From Ehretia macrophylla (taxonomy: Eukaryota > Streptophyta > Magnoliopsida > Boraginales > Ehretiaceae): DNA of 64,000 bases. The notes under the pieces are model-generated. The model saw only the letters and a list, made by a program, of their open reading frames with translations. It was not told the origin of the DNA and did no database searches. This document shows, piece by piece, positions 49,480-60,889 of the stretch (the first letter of the stretch is position 1; every line of letters starts with the position of its first letter). The translations under genes and the position numbers were made by a program. The stretch lies in NCBI GenBank assembly GCA_037974665.1, contig CM075771.1, positions 35,510,425-35,574,424 on the forward strand, written 5' to 3'.

Positions 49480-51960
49480 TCCATTACAGTTGTGAATAGA
49501 TCCCATTTTGAATTTTCATCAAAGTCGTTGAGAGGCTCCAAAATGTCAATTATGGCATGCATAGTTGGTCTACATTTTGGCTTGTGGCTAAGGCAATATA
49601 AGCCAAATCAGCTACTTTCTGTGCCCCAACTTCAGAGTACATGTCGTCAAGTTTTGGGTCCATTACTCCACTAATCTTTCGAGGATCTTTCAATTGAGGC
49701 CTTGCCCATTCAACTAGGTTTTGTTAGGCCAAGTGGAAGATTTTTGTTCACTAATCTTCTACTTGTTAAAAACTCCAAGAGAACTATTCTAAAATTATAC
49801 ACATCGCTTGCAAAAATCACGTGACTTGCACATAATTTTAACATTTGTCCAATTTTTTATATGGACTATCCAAAAAAGTACAACTCGTAAATTTAGTGTG
49901 AGGCGCAGAAGGACTTGATCCTTTTATTTCGAGAGGAATAGCCTCTCATCATATTATAGTAGGGACATTGGGTATATTAACAAGTCTATTCCATCTTGTA
50001 GGGGTTTTTTTTTTTTTTTGGTTTTATTCAAGAAAACAAGAATATTATAACATGTGATTGTGAGGACGGATTCAAAAACTTTCTTTAATAGGGGCTATAA
50101 TATGATTTAGTTAGTCAACAACTATACAAGTCATTTTTTTTTTTATAAATACTATACGATAGTTATGTATCATAAAAAAATTAAAAATAGCTACATGTAT
50201 AATCATTCTATCACAATAAATATTTTTATATCATTACAGTTGTTGATTTCTAAGATTCTTCAGATTGAAAAGTATTGTAGTACTTTTTCTCCATCAACAC
50301 TATACATATATCCTTCTCGATATATTTTACCAACCAACTATTCATCCAAGAGTCCACATTCAATTTGTAATCGATTTTTCCCAATTTATATTAAAATTGC
50401 CTTTTAATTGTGTTTGAATTAATCAGTTAGTGGGGTTAATAAATTTAACCCAAAGTTTTATATATTTATAAATAAATTTATGGGGTTAATAGGAGTTACA
50501 GTCTACATTAACCCATATATAGATGTGCCATTATGTGATTGAGTCCGGTTGATCTTAAACTAGTAGAATATATTTTGAGTACTTAACACATTAGCAATGA
50601 AGAAAATTAGTACCAGTCATGAAGTATTCTAGGACAGCAAAGCCTTAAGCGCCTATAACTTGTGCTGAAACGATTGACTCGTTTGCTGGAGGGAGATTGA
50701 GGCATGAAAATATGTGTTCGGTTTATGATAATTTTGAGTTTTTTATTTGTGTTAACACATGCTTAAATATTTTGAATCAGTTGATTAGGCTTAATTTATT
50801 TACATAATACTCTATGGCAGATTGTGATTCTGTTCTGTTTGGCGTAATGAGGACGTCATGTATTCAAAGAAGAGAGATTGCAGCATCCTGTCCCATTCTT
50901 ACAAGACGATAACGTTCAAGTTTAAGAATTTTGGACTAATTAATTAGCACACATTTTCAAGGTATCTTAATGGAGTTATAAGAATTGGGTTGACTACTTC
51001 CAGGCGGCAACTCAGCGGACAAAAATCAATAAAATGGTAAACAAATATTTCAATAAAGTTGGAAAATTTCCAGTGTCACCTCCCACAAAGTAACGCCTCC
51101 ATTGACTTCTATGCATATTTGCCCACTTAATTATGTAAATTCTAGTGGGTTTTAGCTACCTGGAAAAAGGGTATCTACGTTGAAACAAGAGAGATGGTTA
51201 AACAAAAGGAAGCTATGAAGAACATATATTAAGATTATATTATATATATAGGGTTTGTCTTACAAATGTCTGTGGACCTCACTCTTTCACTTTAGTACGA
51301 GGGCTGATGTATGAGGTGGAACCCACGGTTTGTAACTGGTACGGGACTTGTGTCCCAAACATTTTGAAAACTTTTCAATATATATATATATAATTAGTCA
51401 ATGAAAAATAGAATGTACTTCTAAAGAGCTGATTTTCCAAGCTGCCTTGAGGCATGTATTCATAGACTAAAAAAGCCTATATTCATCTTCCCAACAGTAT
51501 CCAATCAACTTGACCACATTTGGATGCCTCAATTGTCCAAGAAAAATCACTTCAGTCAAATTTGTAGTGTGCACAGATAAATAATTTATCCCTTGTTTAT
51601 TATGGATATATTATATGATAATATGGAATTCAAAGGAATCAAATAAGAAACGATAGTCTTATTTATAGAACTATAATAAAATGTACATCAAGGGTGTTCA
51701 GTAAATTCATACTAGCCATTCTTTATAGTCTTGCGTGCAATCGAAGTCTAGGAGTTTAATTGCGGCAGCTTGAGCTTTTAGATCAGGCATGAGCTTGAAT
51801 GAAGTTTGCTCCTTGATCTCTTTCTTAGGCTCTGCTGTCGGTGCATCAGTCATGAAACAGAAGCTTGCCATGTTCTCTTCTTGACCATCATCTCTTAATA
51901 TATAAAGGATGATAATGGTGATCGTCCAAGACCTACGTATTGAAATGAGCAACGGCTATC
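49480..51960 (-). pseudogene. Broken tandem copy of the RIPK-like kinase gene
   Basis: Pieces appear in gene order on the minus strand. The exon 1 remnant (about 51900-51713) contains LKAQAAAIKLLDFD and EWL but lacks the segment with the glycine loop. The exon 2 remnant (51558-51423) has lost its acceptor AG and carries an indel. An exon 4 end lies at about 50700-50612 with a stop. The exon 5 remnant (about 49855-49485) shows [14 protein letters not shown] and MYSEVGAQK but has frame breaks. Exon 3 was not found. Intron 2 sequence (about 51060-51230) still aligns with the intact gene's intron 2 (about 54040-54540), so this is a DNA-level duplication, not a processed copy. Confidence 0.88.
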
Positions 51961-52523
51961 TATTGCCTGGACTAGCATCGTGAGAGAGGAGGTGGGCCCA
52001 CGTATGTGTGAGATCAACTCTATGTAAAAGAATTGAGGTCATTTATGTGTGAGACCAACTCCGTGTGAAAGAATTGAAGTTAGTTCGGGCTGTTAGAATA
52101 GCAGTCCTTATTCAAACTACTTTTTTTTATCATCAACAGTACATTAAATGAGTTTTTTTTCATATTAGAAGACTTGACTAGAAAGAAATTAAGCATCGCT
52201 TGAGTCAAAACCTAACCAATAATGGAGTATATCTCTACTAAATTCATCCTGCTTAGCTGTATTTGATGAGCTTAAATTGTTGTTTTTGATTGACAATTGA
52301 TCTATGGCTCAAAAAATATTTTCATTCCATTACATAGATAACACTTCAGAGAAACTCAGTACAAAAATAGACAGGTATATAGAAAAGCAAAAAAAAAAAA
52401 AAGGAAAAAGGAAAAAGCTTTCTCAAATATGTTTACATTTAATTACCTAAAGAATGTTTCCTTGATTGATCTTTATGTACAGTTTGTAATTTACATTTTT
52501 TTTTTTTGTTATTCCTTTTCGAA

Positions 52524-55445
52524 TTAACCTCTATTGACCGTTTGATTCGCGGGCGAGTTTAATCCGTTTCTAAACCTTTCCTGCAGAGCAGTTTCTGAAT
52601 AAATGGTTGTTGATTTAGGAGATCTAATCCTATGCATATGATGATCATGATGGAGCTTGCGTTTGTGATGATAGTGACCATACTCTTTTTTTCCAGATTC
52701 TTTCTGTGCCTCACTTTCTTTTGATGCTTTCTGCAATAATTCATTATCAGCTGAAACTGAGTAAACGAATATCCCATTGGAACTATCATCGAAGTCCTTT
52801 AGAGGCTCCAAGATTTCAACCACGGCGCGCATTGTTGGCCGATTCTTTGGCCTGTGGCTGAGGCATTGATAAGCTAAAGCAGCAGCTTTTTGTGCACCAA
52901 CTTCAGAGTACATGCCTTCAAGCCTCGGGTCCATTATTCGCCTAAGCTTCCGAGGATCTTTCAGTTGAGGCCTTGCCCAATCTGCTAGATTTTGTTCCCT
53001 TTGAGGGCGAGTTTTGTCCACTGATTTTCTACCTGTTAGAAGCTCCAAGAGCAGAACGCCAAAGCTATACACATCGCTTGCTGAAGTCAAGTGACCTGCA
53101 AACAATTTTGACGCGAACAAATATTATGATTTCAATTGATCTAAGTACAATCTGCAACGTGCTTAAATCATCATCAATGAAGAAAATCCGTACCAGTCAT
53201 GATGTATTCTGGGGCAGCATAGCCCTGAGTTCCCATAACTCGTGTAGAGACATGTGTGTCATCTCCTTCTGGACCATCCTTTGCTAATCCAAAATCCGAG
53301 AGCTTAGCAGTATAATCCTGATATGCATCATAATTAGTTATTAACCATATCACTAAGTAATCTAACAATTTTCATAAGAGAAATCGGATTAATCTAAGGA
53401 AACTTACAGAGTCTAACAAGATGTTTGAAGCTTTGAAATCACGAAATATGACTTGTTTTTCGGCTTCATGGAGGAAGGCGAGGCCCTTCGCAGCTCCAAG
53501 GGCGATTTTCATTCGTGTTGACCATGGAAGTGACACCGAATATCCTACACATTGGAGCAAACAGTCATGACTTGTTTGTAGTGAGAAGATTACAAATTAA
53601 TGTATTATTATTGTCACGCCTCAACCCACCAACCCAACAAGTCTGACACGTGACATGTTATGTGCAAAGGACACAAGACGCCAAATCACCTACACAAGGT
53701 GGCTTTTTGCAGTGAGAAGATTACAAATTAGTGAATTATTATCAATGTGTGTGAAATTATACTTTGGAGCAAAGTGTCGTGAAGGCAACTAAGTAGGCTC
53801 TAGAATATTGTTTCATGTGTGTCCCTTGACAAAGATGGCTAATAGTTGAATCTACTACTTGTTTAATATTCTTAAAACAAATAGATGATGAAATATCTAA
53901 GTAATGATCATATGCAGAAGATAACGCTATATTTTCAAATATCTTACATCCATTTGAAGGTATTGGGTTGACTACTGCCGAAGGCGATAGCCACACAAGA
54001 GAATTAGAAAAATGAGACACAAAATTTGAATAAAGCTACCAAAGAAATTTTCTAATGTCAACTATCACCAAGTAACATCATCATTGACTTCTACACATAT
54101 TTTCCCATTTAATTAATATGCTTTTGACTATTTTTAAAAATTTTAGTGCGTTACAGCAAGAGCATAGCCCCCGCTCATCCTATTCTTTTGTTAAAAAGTT
54201 TCCTATTTAAAAATATTTTTAGTGTGAATGATTAATTTAGTTCGTACTAAAATAAATTATCTATATATACATATATGTGTGTATATGTATACTCATTTCA
54301 ATACTTTTATTAAAAATGTTCCAAGCTATTTTTAAGATAGTTTTAGTGTGAATCATTAATTTAACCGCACTAAAACAAATTATCTATATATAAATATCAA
54401 ATTATGGGTTTTAATCACACTGAACGAAAATTCTAAATTCGTTCCTGCGTATTAGCTTCCTGTAAACTCCTAACAGCTATCTACATCGAAGAATGAGAGA
54501 TGGTTGAACCAATAGAAACTACAAATAACATGTATATTAAGTTGATATATGAAACAATGAAAAAAAGAGAACGTACTTCGAAAGAGTTGATTTTCCAAGC
54601 TGCCTCGCGGCATGTATTCATAAACCAGAAGTCTATGTTCATCTTCGCAACAGAACCCAATCAACTTGACCAGATTTGGATGCCTCAATTGTCCAAGAAA
54701 AAACACTTCAGTCTGTTAAAAAAATGAGATAATTAATCAAACAAATCAATAATCGAACCTATTCTTCATCAAATAATTATTGGCCTGAAATAATTGTAAC
54801 TTGCGTCACAAGATTAACAGAGCTTTTTGTTTTGGAGGGGGGGGGGGGGGGGGGGGGGGGACGAGGTGCCACTGTTTAGAAGTCAAAGCACGTGGAAGGG
54901 GGACATGCCACCGGTCAAAGATCAGTGTTCCGGAGAGAATATATAGATAAATTAAACACACTAATGGAAATAACTCCATAACACGGGAGGGAGGGAGAAA
55001 AGAGAGACAAGCTCTCGGATGTCCTAAAAGGGATATCAATAAAGTTAGTTTTTCAAAAAACTCATACCAGCCATTCTCTATGTCCTTGTGAGCCATCCAA
55101 GTCCAGGAGCTTAACCGCCACAGGCTGAGCTTTTAAACCAGGCCTGAGCTTGTCATCAATGAATCCCTTATGCACCGGTCCGAACCCTCCCTCGCCTAGA
55201 AAGTTACTCGACGAGAAGCTCTGTGTGATCACCTTAAGCTCTTGAAGAGTAAATACATGAAGGTTTGATCCAGCTAGAGAGATAGAGAGATCTTCTGAGA
55301 TGTTTGAACTGCTTAAATCTGACAATGAAAGCCTTCGAAATGAACTTTGCTTCTTGACCACTTTCTTAGCCGGCTTTGATGTTGGTTCTTCAAGCTTGAA
55401 ACAGCCAGGTACAAAAGCTTGCCATGTGCATTTCTTTACTGTCAT
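52524..55445 (-). CDS. RIPK: Receptor-like cytoplasmic kinase, RLCK-VII, RIPK-like
   Basis: Five minus-strand exons: 55445-55068, 54712-54577, 53544-53408, 53317-53194 and 53095-52524. They make 1,347 nt (448 aa), all in phase. The ATG at 55445 is chosen because the codons before it start at TTG and MTVKK resembles the Arabidopsis RIPK start as I recall it. Features are the glycine loop GEGGFG (84-89), Lys112 (VAVK), FRDFK catalytic loop with Asp207, DFG Asp225 and an APEY activation segment end, so the kinase looks active. The N-terminal Cys6 and Cys15 could be acylated for membrane attachment; there is no Gly2. The C-terminal tail is His/Lys/Ser rich ([17 protein letters not shown]). RIPK phosphorylates RIN4 and RBOHD in immune signalling in Arabidopsis. 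The usual YRD Tyr is Phe here. Confidence 0.93.
53580..53750. repeat. Direct repeat in kinase intron 2
   Basis: The string AGTGAGAAGATTACAAATTA occurs at about 53579-53598 and again at about 53718-53737, each followed by a related AT-rich stretch. Together they flank about 120 bp that includes TGTCACGCCTCAACCC. This may be an insertion that copied its flank. Confidence 0.55.
54837..54860 (+). repeat. 24-base poly-G run in kinase intron 1
   Basis: Uninterrupted G on the plus strand, so C in the transcript. It can form G-quadruplexes on the non-template DNA strand, and its length is likely unstable or misread in sequencing. Confidence 0.9.
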
Positions 55446-55782
55446 CTCTCTCAAATGAATTGGTTATATTTTCTTGTATAGAAACTTGTGTAACGCCCTC
55501 AGGTGAGTGGAAAAGAATATTCACATCATCATCTCTAAGTCACGAATTATATTGAAACCCTATATATACGTTAACAATAGCAGCTCGTATCTATTGAATA
55601 TGAGACTTGGTTGAGAAGATAGATATGCAGGAGAATAGAAGAAGAAAAAATGGGGTTTTTGTGATGGAATGAATATTGCAGTGGTTTGGAAGGAACGATG
55701 ATAATGATGAGCCAATACGAAAATATTTTTTGTTCACCAACTGCTCTCAATTGCTTGACATAGAGATAGAGGTATGCAACAC

Positions 55783-55790
55783 CTTTTATA
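55783..55790 (-). promoter_or_regulatory. TATA box of the RIPK-like gene
   Basis: Minus-strand TATAAAAG about 340 bp upstream of the ATG at 55445. It predicts a leader of about 310 nt. Confidence 0.5.
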
Positions 55791-55799
55791 AGACCTAAC

Positions 55800-56817
55800 A
55801 CTTCTTTTTTAATTATTATTTTTTCTAAATTTTCCGTCTTCAATTTGGTTGTATACGGAATGACTAGGCTACCCCTACTTGACTTTCGTTTTTTCAGTTT
55901 AAAGGAAAGTTTAACCGGTTTTACATGCAATAAACAATATATGGTTGTTGTCGGCTTATGACTCTGAATGCAAAATTCAAGCCCATATTGAAGCAGTTTG
56001 GAGGTCTAGTTTACTTAGAAGTAACTTCAGAAACAAAAATACTTGTCTTGTAGGACAAGTATTAATTCTTCCTTTGCTTTTGTAATTAAGTGTCACATAA
56101 CACTCTTTGTACCTCGGGATTGAGAGGGGATATAATTGGATAAAGGGGTACTTGTGGTAGTTTTCGTCCTTGAAAAACTGTAATCATTATTTGCGAAATA
56201 GTAGATTTTTCCAATTTGAGTTTAGAGTGTTTATCCAAATTAATGCCATTAAATTATATATGTCTTATTTACAATCCTAAATGTTAAAAATAAACGTTAT
56301 TCTCAACAGTCGTGTACAGCTATTCTACTTGACTTTCGTTACAACACTTCCTTACGTACAGACCAAGAACTGGTTCTCGAATTTGTGCGACTTATTTCAC
56401 ATTTTGCACCATTAGAGAAAATGGAAATTTCTAATGAAATTCAGAAAAAATCTTGCGATCAATATGGCCATTTCTTTTACGTGTCCCGCTACGCGGAATC
56501 TTTGATTATTCACCAATATGTCACACATATACGTGACCACCACTGAGAGAGTGTAAAATTGACTCCTTACCCTATGCAGACTTTGCTTGGCATTCAATGT
56601 GTACGTATTTTGTTAGCTGTAGAATGTCGACCTATTTTGTAACAATTTTAGGATATAGTAGACTATTAATATTTTATATTTTATATTTATCTATCTATTT
56701 TTTTTTTCCAATTAATAGAGATAGAAGACGTAATTCAAATTCACAATCTCTAATTATAACATATCGTTATTTGATAATATCACCCAATTTTTGGATATTA
56801 TTTGTCCATTTGTTAGT
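55800..56817. other. Spacer upstream of the kinase gene
   Basis: No gene recognised. The frames present are short and AT-rich. Confidence 0.5.
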
Positions 56818-56832
56818 AATGTATTCTATCAA

Positions 56833-57024
56833 TCTGCTTCTAGGGGTATGGTCTAGCGGTTATGGGGTGAAATCGCTCCTGCGAGGTCGCGGGTTCAACT
56901 TTCTCACTATTATGGAGTTCCGCCCTTAATTGACTTAGTGCATGTGTAGGGGCGCACCGCTGCACTATGGATTAACTAGTTAGTGATCGGACTCCGTTAA
57001 CTAGATTTTCACGTTATTTAAAAA
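56833..57024 (+). mobile_element. tRNA-derived SINE
   Basis: The head resembles a tRNA: A-box-like TGGTCTAGCGG and B-box-like GGGTTCAAC about 40 bp apart, but it cannot fold into a full tRNA. The unrelated body runs to a short A-run. A 15-bp target-site duplication, AATGTATTC(T/C)ATCAA, lies at 56818-56832 and 57025-57039 with one mismatch. These are the expected marks of Pol III transcription and LINE-driven insertion. Confidence 0.85.
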
Positions 57025-57167
57025 AATGTATTCCATCAACCGTACCCAACTATAATTTATCTACTTTAAAGGTTGTGGAGATCGGATTTACTCTATAGAA
57101 TATTTTATAACATTTAGATATTTTTAGTTTGTAAAATCACTCGCAAAATTTAGTGCTTGAAGTTTCT

Positions 57168-57500
57168 TTACTGTTTGTTTGCTGTAAAATAACTTGTTTG
57201 TGGAAAATATTTTCCTAAAAAGTAGAATATTTTCTAGTGTCTGGAAAATGTAAAATATTTTCATCTCCCAAACGAGATGAAAATATTTTCTCAAACTTTG
57301 TACTAGCCGTAATATTTGACTGAAAAATATTTTTCAGTTGATCAATTTTCTGGTGTTACCAAACACCGAAAATTGGAAAAATATAACTACCATTTTTTAA
57401 TGAAAAATATTTTACAGTTGACCAATTTTCAGGTGTTACAAACACCGAAAAATTGAGAAATATTTTTTGAAAAAATATTTTACGGCAAACAAACGTAGCC
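57168..57500. mobile_element. Foldback MITE, family A copy 2
   Basis: Ends are CTGTTTGTTTGCTGTAAAAT and the inverse of CTACGTTTGTTTGCCGTAAA. It has the same internal TTTGACTGAAAAATATTTT-like repeats as 11013-11464, but shorter and more diverged. Confidence 0.7.
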
Positions 57501-57544
57501 TTAGATTGTTTTTGTTAGATCATCCTAAAATTAATTGGTGTTTG

Positions 57545-57660
57545 GTGAAATAATCCAATATCTTATATATTGGTCTTGAATGTCCTGATTTATCCATGTT
57601 GGACAATTGAATTCTCTAACACTCCCCTTCACATGTAACTTATGATTAACTAATTGACAT
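57545..57660 (-). repeat. Dispersed repeat related to the 16.2-16.6 kb array
   Basis: Read on the minus strand it gives ACATGTGAAGGGGAGTGTTA, GAATTCAATTGTCC and GACCAATATATAAGATATTGG. The same order and similar strings occur on the plus strand at about 16390-16565. Confidence 0.65.
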
Positions 57661-57895
57661 GGTCGAAGAAACAGCGAATGCGCAATTAATCCTTCATGTA
57701 CATAGTCAATTGCCTTTCATGTACAGTGTCAATTGTTGAAGGCATGAATGACGTGGAATAAGAGCAGTTAATTTGAAAACTACTTACCAAAATCGATGCA
57801 ACAAAGTAAATTGTTGAAAGCTGAAAGCGCAATTGATACGTACCAAAGTCTGATAATATATAACCAATGCCTAACTCTGATATTATGTTTGTTAA

Positions 57896-58281
57896 GACTC
57901 TATTTGTTTGCCGTAAAATAACTTATTTGTGTATCCTGAAAAATAAAATATTTTACAAGATTTCGTTTGTTTGCCGTAAAATAACTTATTTGGATAAAAC
58001 ATTTTTCCGAAAAATAAATTACTGAAAAATATTTTCTGGTGTTTGGATGTAGGGTGAGTTCCGTGTTATATTTTTTTCTCCCAAAGTCCCGTAAAATATT
58101 TTACAAAATTTTGTACTAGCCGCAGTCGTTGACCGGAAAACGTTTTATGGTTGACTAATTTTAAGGTGTTACCAAACACCATAAAATTAAGAAAAAACAG
58201 CCGCAATTGTTGACCGAAAAATATTTTACGGTTGACTAATATATTTTCCGGAAAAATATTTTACGGCAAACAAACGGAGCC
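57896..58281. mobile_element. Foldback MITE, family A copy 3
   Basis: Left end GACTCTATTTGTTTGCCGTA and right end TTTACGGCAAACAAACGGAG mirror each other. Internal text (TTTTGTACTAGCCGCAGTCG) closely matches copy 1. It is flanked on the right by another piece of the dispersed repeat (about 58290-58370). Confidence 0.75.
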
Positions 58282-58371
58282 TAAATCATCTGAGATTCTA
58301 TGCACCAAAATCTTATATACTAATTTTAAATGTTCTGATTTATTCATATGAGACAATTAAATTTTTCAACA

Positions 58372-60000
58372 TTTTTTTTTATATTGATTTTGGAACTAAA
58401 AGAGAATCTGAAATTGAACAAAAAGAAGACGAATTATATTTTCCAGCAAATAATTGTATGAAGATCAACAAAATCCAAGTCGTACTGGCTTTCTTTGAAG
58501 ACACGCTTTCCCCAAAAGAGTTGGTCAAAGGACAATAATGTCTATCACAATACAAAATAAAGATGAAGACTTTAGTGGTAGGTAGGCCTGCATATAGTTG
58601 TTCGTGTTCTAGAAGCTAAGCTCGTGTGGGTGTTTAAAAATGATGCAATTACACATAAACAACCCAAGAATTTGAACTGAAAAAAATAAAATAATGCCAA
58701 CTTTCCTATCCAATACATGTATGATCGATCATGATCTTCAACCACAGATGTGGCTGACCAAAGATATACATACAAACAGTCAAGAATTGAGTGAAATAAT
58801 CAAATAATAATTTATTATAATTAAAAAATTTGAATTTGAATCACGATTCTAATTTTTGTTATATTAAAGAATGAGATATACATGCATATGGGAACATAAG
58901 GCATTAGGTGAGACATCATCATCCCAAAATCTTGATCTTGTTCATGCCAAAGCACTTGGAGGTCAGGAACATGAATTATATCCCGAAAATATTTGTAACC
59001 ATGCATGGAATGATTGACAAAAAGGATTTGAAACTGAGATGTTGGATAATGTCAAGATTCATCAACCAATACATGAAATTGATCGAGCATTTTATTTTGC
59101 AATAATGACAAAGGGCAATAGGTATTACCATGACTTAAAATATAATAAATTTAAAAACCACCTTATACAATCTTGAGTTAAAATTTACATATCTTTAATT
59201 AATTTTAAAATAAAATTTCATAATTTTTAACATGATATTAGATTTGGATACTCATACATTTCATCAATTTACGTGTGACCTGTGTTTATTTGCTGACGCT
59301 ATTCCTTTATATCGATTTTTGTATTTAAAGTTAATTCTTCAATTTAAACTTAATATATAGTAATTAATTATAAGATGAATTCTCGTAATTTTTAATATGA
59401 TACATGTCTAAAAATATACATCATACATCTCCCTAACCTACATTCCCTCCCTCAAATGATTTGTCATTAAATTCATGAAATTAATTTGCTCCTGGTGGGG
59501 TGCATTCTATGATTTTCTTAATGCGACTTGCCACAAAAATGAACGGGAGAAAGAAAAAGAAAAAATTAAAATAGGTTGGAATACGTGGCACAGTCCCATT
59601 TTTGTTATCCTTGACTGGGAATATAAAAAGTACATCGTCACTAGTAGAGAGAAAAGAAAAAGAATAACAGGAAAGGAATCTTAATTAACAAGATATAATA
59701 ACTATATTATTATAATTATGAAAAATAAAAACATCAAGGTGTTCGTCTAGCATGTCTTAGGCAATAATTGGTCTCGTGACAAGCCTTTTTTTTTTTCTTT
59801 TCTTTTCTTTTCTCGTGACAAGCAAGCCTAACACATATTTAATTCGTTAAATTAAGCAGATACAAAGCATTATACAGTTTTTGAAATTAACTTTTTTTTA
59901 ACTGCACCTATGCATTAATACAGGTTGTTATCATGTTCTACCTACAAGGGTAAAAATGATTGTATATCCTAAAATCTATAATCACAAATTTGATTAGACA
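58372..60000. other. Spacer, no gene seen
   Basis: AT-rich with scattered short frames, none with a recognisable domain. A TTTTC pentamer run lies near 59785-59812. Confidence 0.5.
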
Positions 60001-60009
60001 CCAGTAAGG

Positions 60010-60660
60010 GTTAGAAGGTAGATGAACAGCATGAATTCTTGAACGGCATGAGTCCTTGACACCGGTGTGATACCGGCCAAAGACACTATGACACTCTAGT
60101 TTGTATTTTGTAAGAAAGTGTATAAATATGAGGGTAAATATGAAAAAAAAAATGGATGAGACTATCGTAGTAAGAGCAACGAAATGTACGGCGAACTGTT
60201 TGATAGAAAGAGGGAAAGGATGAATATAGCTAGGGGTGTCGAATACTCAATGCATTTCCCTTAGATAGGCGTGACCTATTTATAGTCGCTGGTAGGCTAG
60301 AGTCCATGAGCTCTAGGGACTTGCATCCTTGGAGGACTCTCGTCTCTATCCCTAGGATTTGAGAAGGTCGGAGCCTACCCCAAATCATCGTCGTCATCCA
60401 CTCGCAGTGGATTAGATAACCGAGTTGCCTTGGTTCGCTTATCCCAAAGTTCAGGTAAGGCCGGATTTTCGTTGAGTTTACCACTAATTGATCACAAGCC
60501 GAAGTTTGGGCTCCCTTGAAGGATTTGGGCTTGAGCCGAGCCTACTGTAAGGGTAGCCCGTGAACTATCGGACCACATATGGGCTGTAGTCCTACTATCA
60601 TGAGTTGAATGGATCAAATGACTCATCGCGGTGTAGGACCATGGATCCAAGCCTAATTTT
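60010..60660. other. GC-richer island, unclassified
   Basis: This 650-bp stretch is visibly richer in G and C than its surroundings. It contains TATA-like strings in both directions (TATAAATATG at about 60120, and minus-strand CTATAAATAGG at about 60269-60279) and an 84-codon minus-strand frame without a known domain. LTR origin is possible but I found neither ends nor a target-site duplication. Confidence 0.35.
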
Positions 60661-60889
60661 GGTCACTATAATGATAATTTTTTTTAGCAATATTTTAAGG
60701 TAATTTATTGATTGTGTATTTCAAATTTATAAAATTTGCACTATATATAGTAGTATTTGTAATGTATTTCATAATCATATTTAATTTGAATTATTACATA
60801 AAAAATGATCAATTAACCCCAAAAGGTCAACCTAGACAATGATTTTAGGATGGAGTATCAGCTTTTTCTACTTCATTTCAAAAAACTAC

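Noticed and set aside
56845..56905. tRNA gene
   Set aside because: Only the A and B boxes resemble a tRNA. Acceptor and anticodon stems do not form, and the 15-bp duplication shows it is a SINE head.
60230..60484. 84-codon minus-strand frame
   Set aside because: No known domain, no conserved start context, and it lies in a probable repeat.
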